Shown: positions 47,285-58,299 of the stretch, in pieces | Layout of the letters: the number at the start of each line of letters is the position of its first letter | Position numbering within the stretch: the stretch's first letter is position 1 | Source of the DNA: Clitoria ternatea | Lineage: Eukaryota > Streptophyta > Magnoliopsida > Fabales > Fabaceae | Assembly: GCA_037962975.1 (NCBI GenBank) | Contig: CM075672.1 | Location: 129,194,001 to 129,258,000 of the forward strand | DNA length: 64,000 nucleotides | Direction: 5' to 3' | Made by a program: the position numbers and the translations under genes | Notes under the pieces: generated by a model | Seen by the model: only the letters and a program-made list of their open reading frames with translations | The model's database searches: none | What the model was told of the DNA's origin: nothing

Positions 47285-49297
47285 TTAAAACTCAATCCAT
47301 CTTCTCTGCCTCATGTTCAGCTCCTTTTGGTCGAATAGGTATTTGAGGCTCTTATGATCGCTGTACACTTCAAATTTGGATCCGTACAAGTAATGCCTCC
47401 AGATTTTCAATGCAAAAACTACTGCTGCCAGCTCCAAGTCATGGGTCGGATAATGTTGCTCGTGGGGTCTCAATTGTCGAGAGGCATATGCTATCACTCG
47501 ATCTTTCTGCATGAGTACACATCCTAATCCGAGTCCTGACGCGTCACAATAGACCACGAAGCTTTCTCGTAACTCAGGTAATGCCAACACCGGAGCAGTC
47601 GTCAACTTATTCTTCAGCTCTTGGAAGCTGTTCTCACACTCGGGACTCCACACGAAAGGAACGTTTTTCCTAGTCAATTTAGTCAGGGGTAGTGCCAATT
47701 TAGAAAAACCTTCAATGAACCTCCTATAGTAACCTGCCAAGCCCATAAAACTTCTTATTTCCGAGACCGATCTGGGCCTCTCCCATGCTATTACAGCAGC
47801 TACCTTCGCAGGATCCACTGAGACGCCTCGCTCGGAAATCACATGCCCGAGGAAGTGGATCTCATCCATCCAGAATTCGCACTTCGAGAGCTTTGCAAAC
47901 AATTGTTTCTCCTTCAACACTTGGAGTACCGCTCTGAGATGTCCTTCATGCTCCTCAGACGTCTTAGAGTAAATTAAAATGTCATCGATGAAGACAACAA
48001 CAAACCGATCTAAGAAGGAGTGGAATATGCTGTTCATGTAATTCATGAAAACAGCAGGGGCGTTTGCCACACCGAACGGCATCACTACATACTCGTAGTG
48101 ACCATACCGAGTCCTAAAGGCAGTTTTAGGAATATCCGAGTCCTTCACTCGGATTTGGTGATACCCCGATCGTAGATCAATCTTCGAGAAGACTGAGGCT
48201 CCACACAGCTGGTCAATTAAATCATCAATTCTAGGCAGTGGGTATCGATTCTTGATTGTGAGTTTGTTTAGCTGTCGATAATCTATGCAAAGTCTCATGC
48301 TACCATCCTTCTTCTTAACAAGTAGCACAGGTGCGCCCCATGGTGACACACTTGGTCTAATGAACTGCTTCTCGAGTAACTCATTTACCTGTTTCTTCAA
48401 CTCTGCCAATTCAGTTGAGGACATTCTATAGGACGCGCTAGAGACCGGTTCGGCTCCAGGAATCAAGTCTATAGAGAATTCAACTTTTCTATTGGGAGGC
48501 ACACTCGGAACGTCTTCAGGGAACACTTCTGTGAATTCACAGACAATCGGAATTTCGTTCACTCGGGTTTCACTCTCATCCTTGGTTAGACAGAGCATCA
48601 TAAATAGTTGGGTTATATCTGGTGTTGTGTCATTCTCAGTGGGCTGTTTTGGAAAAACTATCTCTCTGCTTCTACAATCTACTAACACCTTATTGGCTGA
48701 AAGCCAATCTATTCTGAGCACGATGTCAAGACCCTTTAAGGGCATGCAAATCAGATCGAAGGTGAAACTCCGATCATACAACTCAAATGCTACATTTTTG
48801 CATACTAACGATGTGAACACATTAGCGCCAGTAGGGCTGGCCACTTCCAAAGTCCGGTTCATAGACACAGTCGGTAACTTCAACCGTTTCACGCACTCAT
48901 CAGCTATAAAAGAATGGGTAGCTCCCGAATCGAAAACAACATTAAGCGTATTCATTCCAAGTGAGCACTTACATTGTACTAGATCGTTTGCTGGTGCAAC
49001 ATCCTCTGCATTGATGGTGTAGATCCTTCCTATCGCTGTTGGGCCGGTATTCCTCCCTCGCATCCCGTCTCCTCTGGCTCCGTTGCCTCTGCCACCAGGA
49101 CGTTGGTCATCGTTCACTCGGTTCCTTTCTTGAAATCTTCCTTGACGCACATTAACGTCTGCTTGGTGTAGTTGGGGGCAGTCGGGGCGGATGTGTCCCC
49201 TCTTGTTGCAGTGAAAGCACACTACATCACTATCATCCTTGCAGTCTCTGGCAAAGTGATTTCCTCCACACTTGGAACACCTTCTGTCTCCTACCAC
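47285..49297 (-). CDS. C nucleocapsid knuckles, protease, RT and RNase H
   Basis: A 670-codon open frame. Residues 7-19 and 27-40 are zinc knuckles (CSKCGGNHFARDC, CFHCNKRGHIRPDC). The protease DSGATHSF is at 123-130. RT runs from RLCIDYRQLN (335-344) through SKIDLRSGYH (Asp 374) and MPFGVANAP to FIDDILIYSK (Asp 438, 439). RNase H has CDASGLG (Asp 585), LELAAV (Glu 622) and YSDHKS (Asp 647). In the protease tail DIVLRIDWL carries Arg where Gly is usual. The frame ends at a frameshift right after RRWIEF. An in-frame stop (49301-49303) separates it from gag; the Met start is therefore artificial. Confidence 0.9.
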   Translation of the reverse strand: MVGDRRCSKCGGNHFARDCKDDSDVVCFHCNKRGHIRPDCPQLHQADVNVRQGRFQERNRVNDDQRPGGRGNGARGDGMRGRNTGPTAIGRIYTINAEDVAPANDLVQCKCSLGMNTLNVVFDSGATHSFIADECVKRLKLPTVSMNRTLEVASPTGANVFTSLVCKNVAFELYDRSFTFDLICMPLKGLDIVLRIDWLSANKVLVDCRSREIVFPKQPTENDTTPDITQLFMMLCLTKDESETRVNEIPIVCEFTEVFPEDVPSVPPNRKVEFSIDLIPGAEPVSSASYRMSSTELAELKKQVNELLEKQFIRPSVSPWGAPVLLVKKKDGSMRLCIDYRQLNKLTIKNRYPLPRIDDLIDQLCGASVFSKIDLRSGYHQIRVKDSDIPKTAFRTRYGHYEYVVMPFGVANAPAVFMNYMNSIFHSFLDRFVVVFIDDILIYSKTSEEHEGHLRAVLQVLKEKQLFAKLSKCEFWMDEIHFLGHVISERGVSVDPAKVAAVIAWERPRSVSEIRSFMGLAGYYRRFIEGFSKLALPLTKLTRKNVPFVWSPECENSFQELKNKLTTAPVLALPELRESFVVYCDASGLGLGCVLMQKDRVIAYASRQLRPHEQHYPTHDLELAAVVFALKIWRHYLYGSKFEVYSDHKSLKYLFDQKELNMRQRRWIEF

Positions 49298-49300
49298 TGG

Positions 49301-50053
49301 TCATCTTCCAGGTTGATTCCGTCCTTCAGATCTGGAAAAAGGCTTGTTCCTACCGGCATTGCTTGGCTTTTTGAAACGAGGTCGTTGGGGCCTCAGGGAA
49401 TAGTGGTTTCTGCTGCTCTGGCTCGAATGGGCCTTGTCATCCTCCTCGAATATCCTACATTTGTTCACTAGTGCAGGGAAACTCCGTATCTCATGGTATC
49501 TGCAGGCCCTCTTAATATCCGATCTCAATCCGTTCTCAAACTTAAGGCACTTAGAGTTCTCTGTTCCTGGCTGCTGGAAGGGCGGATAGAATAGGCACAA
49601 TTCCTCGAACCTTGTTGCGTATTCCTCCACAGTCATGGAGCCCTGTTTTAACTCCATAAACTCCAGCTCTTTCCGACTCCTCACTGTGTCGGGAAAGTAT
49701 TTCTCTAAGAAGCAGGCCTTGAAATCGTTCCACGTCAGTTGATTATCATCTTCGGGGAATCGGCTTCTGGCTATTTTCCACCAGTTCTCTGCTTCGTCTC
49801 GCAGCATGTACACTGCACATTCTACCTTCTGGGCCTCGGTACAGCGAAGACCCCCAAAAATCCTTTCTAGTTCCTGAGTCCACTTAAACGCCGCCTCAGG
49901 GTTCCGTCCTCCTAAGAATTCACTCGGCTTCCTCTTTAAGAAGCGGTCCATTACTTGGCCCTCCTCAGCTCGAGGCTGGCCCTGCCTTTCAAACACATCC
50001 GCAAAGCGTTGGAATGTCGTGGCTATAGCCTCCATACTTTGACGATGCGCCAT
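49301..50053 (-). CDS. C gag (matrix/capsid part)
   Basis: 250 codons starting MAHRQSMEAIATTFQRFADV, about 265 bp from the PBS. It has the retrotransposon gag domain: FLGGRNPEAAFKWTQELERIF, VYMLRDEAENWWK, WNDFKACFLEKYFP, ELKQGSMTVEEYATRFEEL. The C-terminus is basic (RPQRPRFKKPSNAGRNK). It stops at 49301 in the same frame as the following zinc-knuckle/pol frame. In Tekay elements gag and pol are normally one frame, so this stop is damage. Product: structural protein of the cytoplasmic particle. Confidence 0.9.
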   Translation of the reverse strand: MAHRQSMEAIATTFQRFADVFERQGQPRAEEGQVMDRFLKRKPSEFLGGRNPEAAFKWTQELERIFGGLRCTEAQKVECAVYMLRDEAENWWKIARSRFPEDDNQLTWNDFKACFLEKYFPDTVRSRKELEFMELKQGSMTVEEYATRFEELCLFYPPFQQPGTENSKCLKFENGLRSDIKRACRYHEIRSFPALVNKCRIFEEDDKAHSSQSSRNHYSLRPQRPRFKKPSNAGRNKPFSRSEGRNQPGR

Positions 50054-50320
50054 TCCTTATCCTGAAATTGACATTTAAGGATAAGTATACGGAGCCACTT
50101 ACTACCGATCTGGTTATTAGTCTAACAATTAATAGCTTAGCACATTATGTCATTTGTCTAAGTTATACACAATCGGACCAGGGGAAAACAACCTCTTGTC
50201 CTCAAGTCAACATCAATCAAGTTCAACTAGCATCAGAACAATTTTCAACCATTCAATCACAATAACACACACAACCGCTTACACTCGGTAAGCATACCTT
50301 GGCCTTGGACCTTTCGGTCC

Positions 50321-50332
50321 GCTCTGATACCA
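50321..50332 (-). other. C primer-binding site (tRNA-iMet)
   Basis: TGGTATCAGAGC on the minus strand, 3 nt from the 5' LTR. It matches the canonical initiator-Met primer site over 12 nt. 50054-50320 is leader without a gene. Confidence 0.9.
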
Positions 50333-50335
50333 AAA

Positions 50336-53300
50336 TGTAACACCTTATTTCTTTGCAACTAATAAATTCCAGAAATATGAGAAAATTTTTCACAAAAACA
50401 GTCACGTATTATTCGATATAGAAGGAAGCAGGCAAGGGAAGAATGAAGAGCATTCACACGCATATGGCGACCTACAGAGAAGCTAAGACTGGGACTGGCT
50501 CATTGGGTTTATCGTAACACACCAACAATGGGCGGATTACACAACACCGTTTGCTCGCTCAGACGGGGTCTGACACCGTCCAGGCGGAGTATGGTAATGC
50601 AACAGCGGATAGAGGGGATTTCACAAGGAAGCTTTCCTTCGAGTAACACTGGTCACTCAATAGGAGGAAATAGCTAAGGGAAAGATGTTAATACATTCAC
50701 ACGCGTAGTACTTGGTGGAAGGGCGGAGTTCGAATCATCCTACCTGACTAGGCGGGGTATGTTTGTCCTGGGCGGACTCTATGGCGAAGGTGACCTACTC
50801 AACCTTTGTCTCACACCGCCTAAATGACGTGTGGCAATGCAACATCAGACGTGAAACTCTTCAAGTAAACCTTACATTAGCGTCTATTCGTTCCTACGGG
50901 CGGATCCTTTCTCAGAGAACGCTGGACGTTCAGCTTCAGAGGACAGGTGAGGGAAGAAAAAAGGGAGATATACATATGCAGGAGTAATTTGTGAAGAAAA
51001 GAGGAAGTGATTACACCGCCGTCCAGTTCGGCAAGGCACAACAACACCTGGACGGACTACATCACAACATTCACTTACTTAGACGATGTCCAACACCGCC
51101 CTGCGAGGCAGAATAATACGACAACGAAGGAGGGAAGTACATAGGCGGAGTCTCACGTTGATATCTGCTTGCTTCAGCATGGTTCTACGCGTTTGGGCGA
51201 ACTGTCCTAGTTACTTGGGCGAGGTATGACACCGCCTAAACGAAATCTGCACCACGCCTCTTCAACACAAACACAAGGTAATTCCTCAATCGGTATGGAC
51301 AAGGGTTCACTAGGTAAATCCTCACGCTTGCACTTTACTCAGGAAAACGGGTAGTTACAGTGTACATATGTGGTAGTAGATTGTGGAGGAAGGAGGGGCT
51401 TGAACCTATTCCGCCCAACTCAGCTAATTATGACAACGCCTGGGCGGACTCAACCTCAACGCCCAAATCAGGGGTCAACACCGGGGTCTGGATTGCATTA
51501 GCATCACAACGGATAGGAGGGATAATGGGCGGTATCTCACTCTGATAATTACTCGCTTCAGCGTGAGTCCTCACGCTTGGGCGAATTGCCCCCCACACTT
51601 CGGGCGGGGTGCGACTCCGCCCAACGTATCCGACATAAGTCTTCCTAGAGACAATTCATAATTCACTCAGACTTGGCTGTAGCCTGCTAAATCATGCCGT
51701 CCCTGCGTATTCAATAAAGCACAAGTATGAAACAAGGTAGCACATAGCATGTCATACACACGAAACCATACATCCAGATATATATATAATAAGAGCATAT
51801 GTCAATATTTACAAACAAAATCGGATTTCTCCTTGTCCATAAGGTTCTATTCATCCAGAAACACTAACATCCGACATGAACCAGTCAGGGCTTAATCTAA
51901 CATCGCATTAATTAAGCCTTCCAGATACATTAACACTTCGCTCATCGTTCCAGCTCTGCTTCTGGTCCTCATCTCAAGAGACATTCACTGAAAAATGGCC
52001 ACTGCAGGGGTGAGCATCTTAAATTTCAAATGATAGATACCGACTCAGGTTATCTGCCAATTACACAACAATACATATACGTACAACACGATTAAGATTA
52101 GGGCAACATCCATCAATCAAGACATATATGAGTAACACTTACCGTTCTATATTTACCGATCGTCACTCGACTGTAGTCATAGCATTTTCAATGACACGGA
52201 TACACTTGCATGCATATATATATATATATACGAATATTCATGAACAGTTTTCATTCAGCATCTAGGGTACGTACACACGGAATGGATTACTTGGCATACA
52301 CGTTCAGTATACTCATACACGATATCAAATGCATAATAAATTTTTAGTCAATAACACATGCATAGAGCATCCACTTAGTCCTACGCATTTCACCCATTCA
52401 CTTCCCACTCGGCATACTTAACCAATTCCAACAACATTAACAGTAGTAGTAATATTAACAATGATAAGCAGAAGATTTCACTTGGTTCCGCATCGTGTGT
52501 ATCGGTTCGACGTTGCAACGTAGGCATCACAACCTTTTTATACATAGCTCACAACTATCAGGTCAGCTCACAGCTGCTTGGCCGTTTTACAGGTACCCAA
52601 CCGTTTGTCCACAGGTGACACCAACGCTCACAGCGCCAACGGCGGTGTTCACAGACAGCCCGAGTCCACTCAAGGGCTACCTTGAGTCACACTCAAGGAT
52701 TTTACAGCGTCACACGCTGGATGACCGAAGGTAGTGTCACACACTACGTGCTCCCAGCACAACCCATCACATGCGCCACACGCGGATTCGACGCACAACA
52801 TTTATTTCATGCATGCATTCTCACATTCAAGCACACACATACCATGCAATCCGTAGTACACATTATCCGGACTCAATATATATAGCTGCCATGCAATCAG
52901 TTATCATTCCATATCCAGATATCCACAACATTTTGTTCGATCAAGACATGCAATCAGTTTATAGCTTCATTCAACACATGCATCATTCTAAAAATCACAA
53001 CCTATCATGCAATCGATGTAAGACAGTATTAGAATTCTTCTAAAGAAGGCATTTCCTACACGCAAACAATTTATTATAGCAGACGTATCAACATATGCAT
53101 TTCTATAACCTGGGTAGCTTCAGTCAGACATTCATATCAACACAACTCAACATGCAAACTGAGATCCTGCAACACATACATCTGTGAGAAAGGTGCTAAC
53201 ATGCAATCACTCATTTCTCACTCGTCATGCAACCGAACTATACACACTCACATGCAACGCAATACACCATCAGAGCACGGATATAGCAAGCATCCGCACT

Positions 53301-53759
53301 CGAAACCTGTTCATAACCCATGCATTTAAGATAGAAGATACTCCCCCTACCAATTACGAAACTCCGAGGGATTTCTTCCTGCTTGGGTAGTGGTTCTCCA
53401 CTCTGCTGCTTCACTCGGCGATCGTCTTTTCAAGTGTGGGGAGTTCCACTCCACTGTAGCACCGTCACTTTGGTTCTCGAAGCAGGGGATGGACTGGAGA
53501 GCGGAGAAGGCAAGAGAGAAAACAAGAGGAATGAAGAAGAGAGTTCGTGGAATTCTTTGTGTGAAGAGCATGGCCTCACCTGTATAAATACCCGCGTGGA
53601 GTGCAGTATGGTGGGATGGGGAAACGTGATAATCCTGCCCATGTCACCATGCTTCCACGTTAATCATCCTATTACTCTTAGTTAATTAAATTAAGGGAGG
53701 TGTTGACTTGTTGACTTGTTATTTAACTCAGTTGCTTTAATTAAAATGGGCATGTTACA
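50336..53759 (-). repeat. C 5' LTR (3424 bp)
   Basis: Near-identical to 42142-45579. The main length difference is a shorter AT run (about 52213-52230). Most differences I noticed are transitions (C/T or G/A), as expected for methylated heterochromatin. TTTTACAGGTACC is at 52585-52597. Confidence 0.95.
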
Positions 53760-54622
53760 ATTTTCATTCAGTAATATCTTCTTACCATTTTCACAATCAA
53801 TTTAATGACTCGAACTCACAGCATGTCCTATTCTAATTAATTATAACCCGAACACCCCCCTTACCTCAGTTCCAAGCTTCTATAATCTACTCCTGGTATC
53901 GGTTACGCCTTCTTAGCACTGGGTTCACAGTCTCTCTTCCGAATGCAGCACCAGTTCCTTCACTGCTACCTATGGGTCGGAATGCAGAGCTCATTAGCTT
54001 TACACCATTCTCAACTCTAAGGACCACCTCCGAGCTCACACTCACCAGAGGAGTGGAGAACAGGCCCACACATAGCCATGCATGGCCACTCAGTCACCAA
54101 AGAAACGAAAGGGGAAGGGAAACAGAAATGCAAACGGATCAATGGACTCACCTTAAGGCCACGGTCACAAAAATAAGCTTAGCACTCGGTTTCGATACGA
54201 ACAGAGTCCTCCTCTGGAGCATGCAACTCACAGCAATAGAGGAAGAAGAAGAAGATGAACAGAAACCAAAGTAGATGAAAAAGAAGAAGAAGGAAGCAGT
54301 GGTTCACGTGAAGAATGAGGAAAGAGAAAAAAGGGGATCATTTTTATCCAAGACCCAGGGGCAACCAGTAACCTTCCCAGCCAGTTACCTCCCCATTTCC
54401 AATTACCATTTCCTTTAAACATTTCTACTCAAACTCCTCCCTTCTTCTAATCGCTCCACATTTATTATTAGCCAATCAAATAATTTTATTTATATTCTCA
54501 ATATTTAATTATTCATAATAGCCCAATAATTCATAAAAATACCGAATAAATTTCAGAACAATTAATAATATTTTCTACTACATATAATTTCTTTAAAAAT
54601 ACCCAGGATGTTACATCGGGCA

Positions 54623-55028
54623 TGTGACATCCCGGCGCTGTTGAGGGCGGGGAGTGATCACCGGTGCATGGACACGGACAAGGAGCGGCTCCTGGCAGAC
54701 TTCCAGTGGGAGGGACATATGAACGAATCGAATACATACCAGAATGAGTGGGATCCAAAGACTATATAGGAATGGGACTATACAGTCGAGGATAGCTTGA
54801 AGAAATGAATTCGTACTACCTATACCAACAAATGCATTAGCCTTTTGGGTAGCCTATCACTTAAGAACTCCAAAGTTAAGCGTGCTTAACTTAGAGTAAT
54901 TCTGGGATGGGTGACCTCCTGGGAAGTTCTCAGGAAATGTGTGAGTAAGGACAAAAGCACATTGGAAAGGTCTCGTGTTGGTCTGCGGGGCCAGTCGTTC
55001 ATTCCTGAAAAGTGGCCGGGGCGTTACA
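54623..55028 (+). repeat. Cassandra-like LTR
   Basis: It begins TGTGACATCCCGG and ends GGGGCGTTACA, about 406 bp. It encloses a segment derived from 5S rRNA and the conserved tail (tctcgtgttggtctgcgg, ggccagtcgttcattcctg) typical of Cassandra TRIM elements, short non-autonomous retrotransposons whose LTRs carry 5S sequence. On the right it is followed by atgtg (55029-55033), the duplication paired with 39287-39291. On the left it is joined through tcgggca (54616-54622) to LTR D. Its first 100 bp resemble part of the D core. Confidence 0.7.
54854..54935 (+). pseudogene. 5S rRNA-derived segment (pol III promoter remnant)
   Basis: It shows the 3' two thirds of plant 5S rRNA: agaactccRaagttaagcg-like text, a diverged middle, and GGATGGGTGACCTCCTGGGA intact. 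This includes the regions of the internal promoter (A box, intermediate element, C box). The A-box side is changed to gcgtgcttaacttagagtaa, and the first 35-40 nt and the normal 3' end are missing, so it is not a 5S gene. In Cassandra this module may drive pol III transcription. Confidence 0.8.
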
Positions 55029-55439
55029 ATGTGATACAAGTGTGATCTTGTATATGTGGTTGGAATTATATGAATGAATTATTATGGATACCACACCAAT
55101 ATATCTATATATATAAGACAATGGTGATGAATAATGAGATGAAAACCCACTAACAGAATGTGTGGTAATATTGTTGAATATTATGTAATGTTGTAATGCC
55201 ATTGTGGTTGATTGTAAGTTTTGACTTACATATATGAGATGAAATATATATGAAATATATTGAGATGTAAGGCCACATATAAAATTTGAAAACAATGACT
55301 AAAATCAACAATGATAAAATCCACTAAGGTATGTGTGATGGTGTTGGTGATTATGATGATGATGATTGATGAGTGGCATTTAGGATCACAGAGTGAGAAT
55401 GCATTTGATTTGCATTGCATTGTATCCATGGCATATCAT

Positions 55440-55766
55440 AGCCTCCGATGTTAAAGCATTAGGGGGTTCCCTTGGCCGACCCAGTGGGAGGGTGGCTCAC
55501 TGCACAAGCAATTTGTTGTTTCCCCTATGACTCGGTGTGTAAGTCACGAAGCCGCCCATGTATTGATATGGGGAGCTACATGTGGCCGACCCTTGTGGGG
55601 GGTGGCTCTTGATGAGCAAGTGACCCCGGTGGTCTGTTGGATCACAACCGCCATGATATGAGTTATGGTCGGCCCGCAACACCATATATTGAATATGTGT
55701 TACTGCGGTCATGGTGAAAATGACCAGGTGTTGCATGATGGGCGATACGGTTTAGTACCAGTAAAA
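55440..55766 (+). repeat. GC-rich core module of A3
   Basis: The best-preserved copy of the shared core: ttggccgacccagtggga, accccggtggtc, tatggtcggcccgc and the closing AGTACCAGTAAAA (55754-55766). After it A3 continues, AT-rich and without genes, to 57163, with two or more ggcccattgtggc repeats at about 56100-56215. Confidence 0.65.
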
Positions 55767-57171
55767 ATATGGTGATTATGCATGCATTATGATATATGTG
55801 TACACATTTTACTACTGTAATAGCGGCATGGTATGTTATCATGCTTGACCCATAATTTGTTGTTTATTCCCATAGTCGGATCTGTATTTGTTGTCTATTC
55901 CATTGTGCATATGCATTAGCCATAAGAGCATTTACATATAGCATGGAGATATGTCAGATGATGATGATGGTGATTGATGATGATTGAGTTTGTGGTGTGG
56001 TGTTCGTGAGATGGGTAATTGAATACCTAAAAGACCACATAAAACTTTATAAATGATATGAGTATAATAAAAAGATATCGAATATGACGATATGTGTGTC
56101 ATGGCCCATTGTAATGTAGGGCATGATTAATTATAAATGATGATAGCCCATGGTGGCTTTGAGAAAAGACCTGAATGGTCAGTGTTGATGATGTTGGCCC
56201 ATTGTGGCTTTGTGATAGATGTGTATATGCTTGCTTTGCTATGACATGGTTAATGAATATAAAATATGTATGTGTTGTTGAATTAACAATTTATGATGAT
56301 TATTGATGTATTAGCAAAGCATACATGATGTTGATATGCATATGCACATAATTTCAATTGTATTCATATCATCATTTGAAATGTATAACTCACTCTCCCA
56401 TATGGTCTACTTTTTAGTATTGATGCAGGGATGTCATAGGAAGAGAACATTTTTAAAGTAAAGCTTTTGTGAAGGTAAAATGGTGTTAATGGAATGCCTT
56501 GGCCGGCAGCATTTGTGAATTATTTCATTATGAATAAATGTATATAAGGTTGTTGATATCTATTGATATTGGTGGACATATTGTGAACAATGATGTAAAT
56601 GAATGATTTATTGATATTGGGGTATTTGACTCCTTACCCATTTGATGAATAATAAGATGTTGGCTAAGAGATTTGTTTAGACATGAATACGTATTAATGA
56701 TATCTGACTTAAAGATTGAATTGAATATGGCCAATTATGGATTATGGGTATTGGAGATGTATGATGCATGATTATATAGATATGTATATACGTATATCTT
56801 AGGCATTGCATGTTCATGAAATTATGTGAAAAGATGATGGTTGTATATTAGGCTTATGATATGCCTTTGCATGCTTGCCGAGCTTTTTTCCATATCTTCA
56901 TATATGGGACTAGGCGTGTGCCCGGTATACACATTTTTCTTCCACTGTAAACTCTGTTATTTTGTATACCATTGTGGGCAAACTATTTAACGATCCAGTT
57001 ATAGATTATAGAATCTGACACTTTGTTTTTCTATGGTTCGAGTCTTAATATAGTCGTGGCGGTGTTTTGAAATTATTTTGAACATAAAAAATTTATTTGT
57101 ATTTTTATTGTTTAATTATTTAGATTACATCGGGACTTAAGTCCAAAAAATCGGGGTATTACACTATACAA

Positions 57172-58299
57172 TGTTGATGGTTCAGAGTCAGACTTAGAAG
57201 GGGGTTGAATAAGTCTTAGACTCTTTTTCACCAAAACTATAAATCAAATAAAATTTACAATCAATCGATGATGAATGAGAGAGAATAAACACACAAAGTT
57301 TATATTGGTCTTCCAACACAAAATCTACGTCTAGTCCCTTCAAACTTAAAGGATTTCCACTATCGTAAAAATCTCTTTTACAATATTAGCACTAGACCCA
57401 TGCTACAAGTATTCTTGACACTAGCCACTTCTTGCTTATCCCAAGTATTCTTTCAACAAGTCACTCCTGGCTTAACCTACGTATTCTTTCAATAAGCTAC
57501 TCCTAGCTTAACCCAAGTATTCTTTCGAAAGCCTCTTCAGGACAAAGTGTTTCCCAATACTCAAACTTGTTCTGGTAACCCACCAGACTTACATTAGCAA
57601 GAATAAAAAATGTTTTCAAAACTTAGTGTATAAATAATAGACAATTTGAGATCGAACACTAAGTGTTTTTGACACAAGACTTAAGTCTGCTAGAAGTAGA
57701 GCTAGAAAGTAATGAGGTTCTTTATCTTTTTCAAGAAAATGAACTAGAATGAGATTGAATGATAACTTGAAGAGCTTTCTTCTGAGATTTTTCTTGTACA
57801 CTTGATGTTCAAACTTCCTTGATATTTATAGTGACTTGAAAGATATATCTGTTATTGCTTCTTGAAAGTAGGTATAGACGTTGAATCCTTTAAAGGTATT
57901 TTGCTTTAAGCTTCTTGAGATCAGACCTTGAAGTTGAATTCAAGCTTAAGAGAGGTCTGAATCATATTTTAGTATTTTTACGAGAATGGTTTCTCATGCA
58001 TTTCCATGCATAAAACCATTCGTGAACTAATTCTTGATTGAACAAAAGGTTGCTTTTCTGAGATGTCCTAATGAGATTTCTTACTTGTGATCAGAGTTCG
58101 CAGGGGTAGGTACGCTGACAGTTGCTGCTTATGTTAATTTTGTTCTTTTTGTTCTTTAATGATAAGCACACAAATATGATATGATCATTTCTCCCAAAGC
58201 ATCACCAAAATAGAATTTTTAAACATTGAAGGAAAGTTCTTTTAATTAGGATGTTTCTCTTAGACTTTTGTTGTTCTACTAGACTTTTTAGAATACACA
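57172..58299 (-). repeat. Copia-type 3' LTR (1128 bp)
   Basis: On the minus strand it runs TGTGTATTC (58299) to CCATCAACA (57172). Near its end it has the phrase ttcaaccccccttctaag, common at Sirevirus-like LTR ends, and its sense-upstream edge carries a PPT. It adjoins the RT relic bases 57164-57171. Sirevirus membership is tentative. Confidence 0.65.

Larger units (their letters stand above)
42142..53759 (-). mobile_element. Element C, Tekay/Del-type Ty3/gypsy chromovirus (11.6 kb)
   Basis: A structurally complete minus-strand element: 5' LTR 50336-53759, PBS 50321-50332, gag, pol with chromodomain, PPT 45580-45592, 3' LTR 42142-45579, and a perfect atttt duplication (42137-42141, 53760-53764). 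The two long LTRs are nearly identical (about 25 substitutions noticed over 3.4 kb, plus AT-run and 2-bp differences), so insertion was recent. Pol has one frameshift and several in-frame stops, so this copy is not autonomous though it might move in trans. It sits in LTR D. Confidence 0.95.
39292..54615 (-). mobile_element. LTR D (about 3.7 kb net), interrupted by element C
   Basis: Read on the minus strand it begins TGTAACATCCTGGG at 54615 and ends AGGATGTCACA at 39292. Its own sequence is 39292-42141 and 53765-54615. On the left is atgtg (39287-39291); the matching atgtg is found not at 54616 but after a Cassandra-like LTR at 55029-55033. It has a GC-richer core at about 41480-41900, a splice-donor-like AAGGTGAGT (rc near 54148-54156), cactcgg-rich repeats and a short palindrome cluster. 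No coding region. Solo LTR status is inferred. Confidence 0.65.
36131..57163 (+). mobile_element. Solo LTR A3, 5.3 kb net, carrying nested insertions
   Basis: It begins TGTAATATCCC and ends GGGGTATTACA. The flanks are ctaca (36126-36130) and ctata (57164-57168), a duplication with one change. Its own sequence is 36131-39291 plus 55034-57163, about 5291 bp, co-linear with L2. No PBS, PPT or coding region of its own. The interval 39292-55028 is inserted at its atgtg. The CT-rich leader and GAGGTAAGG (36835) match L2. The minus-strand ORF 37451-38026 is an AT-rich accident. Confidence 0.85.

Noticed and set aside
48492..49022. 176-codon plus-strand ORF
   Set aside because: Antisense shadow of the protease region of element C.
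54854..54935. Functional 5S rRNA gene
   Set aside because: Only the 3' two thirds are present with changes in the A-box region, and it is embedded in a Cassandra-like LTR.
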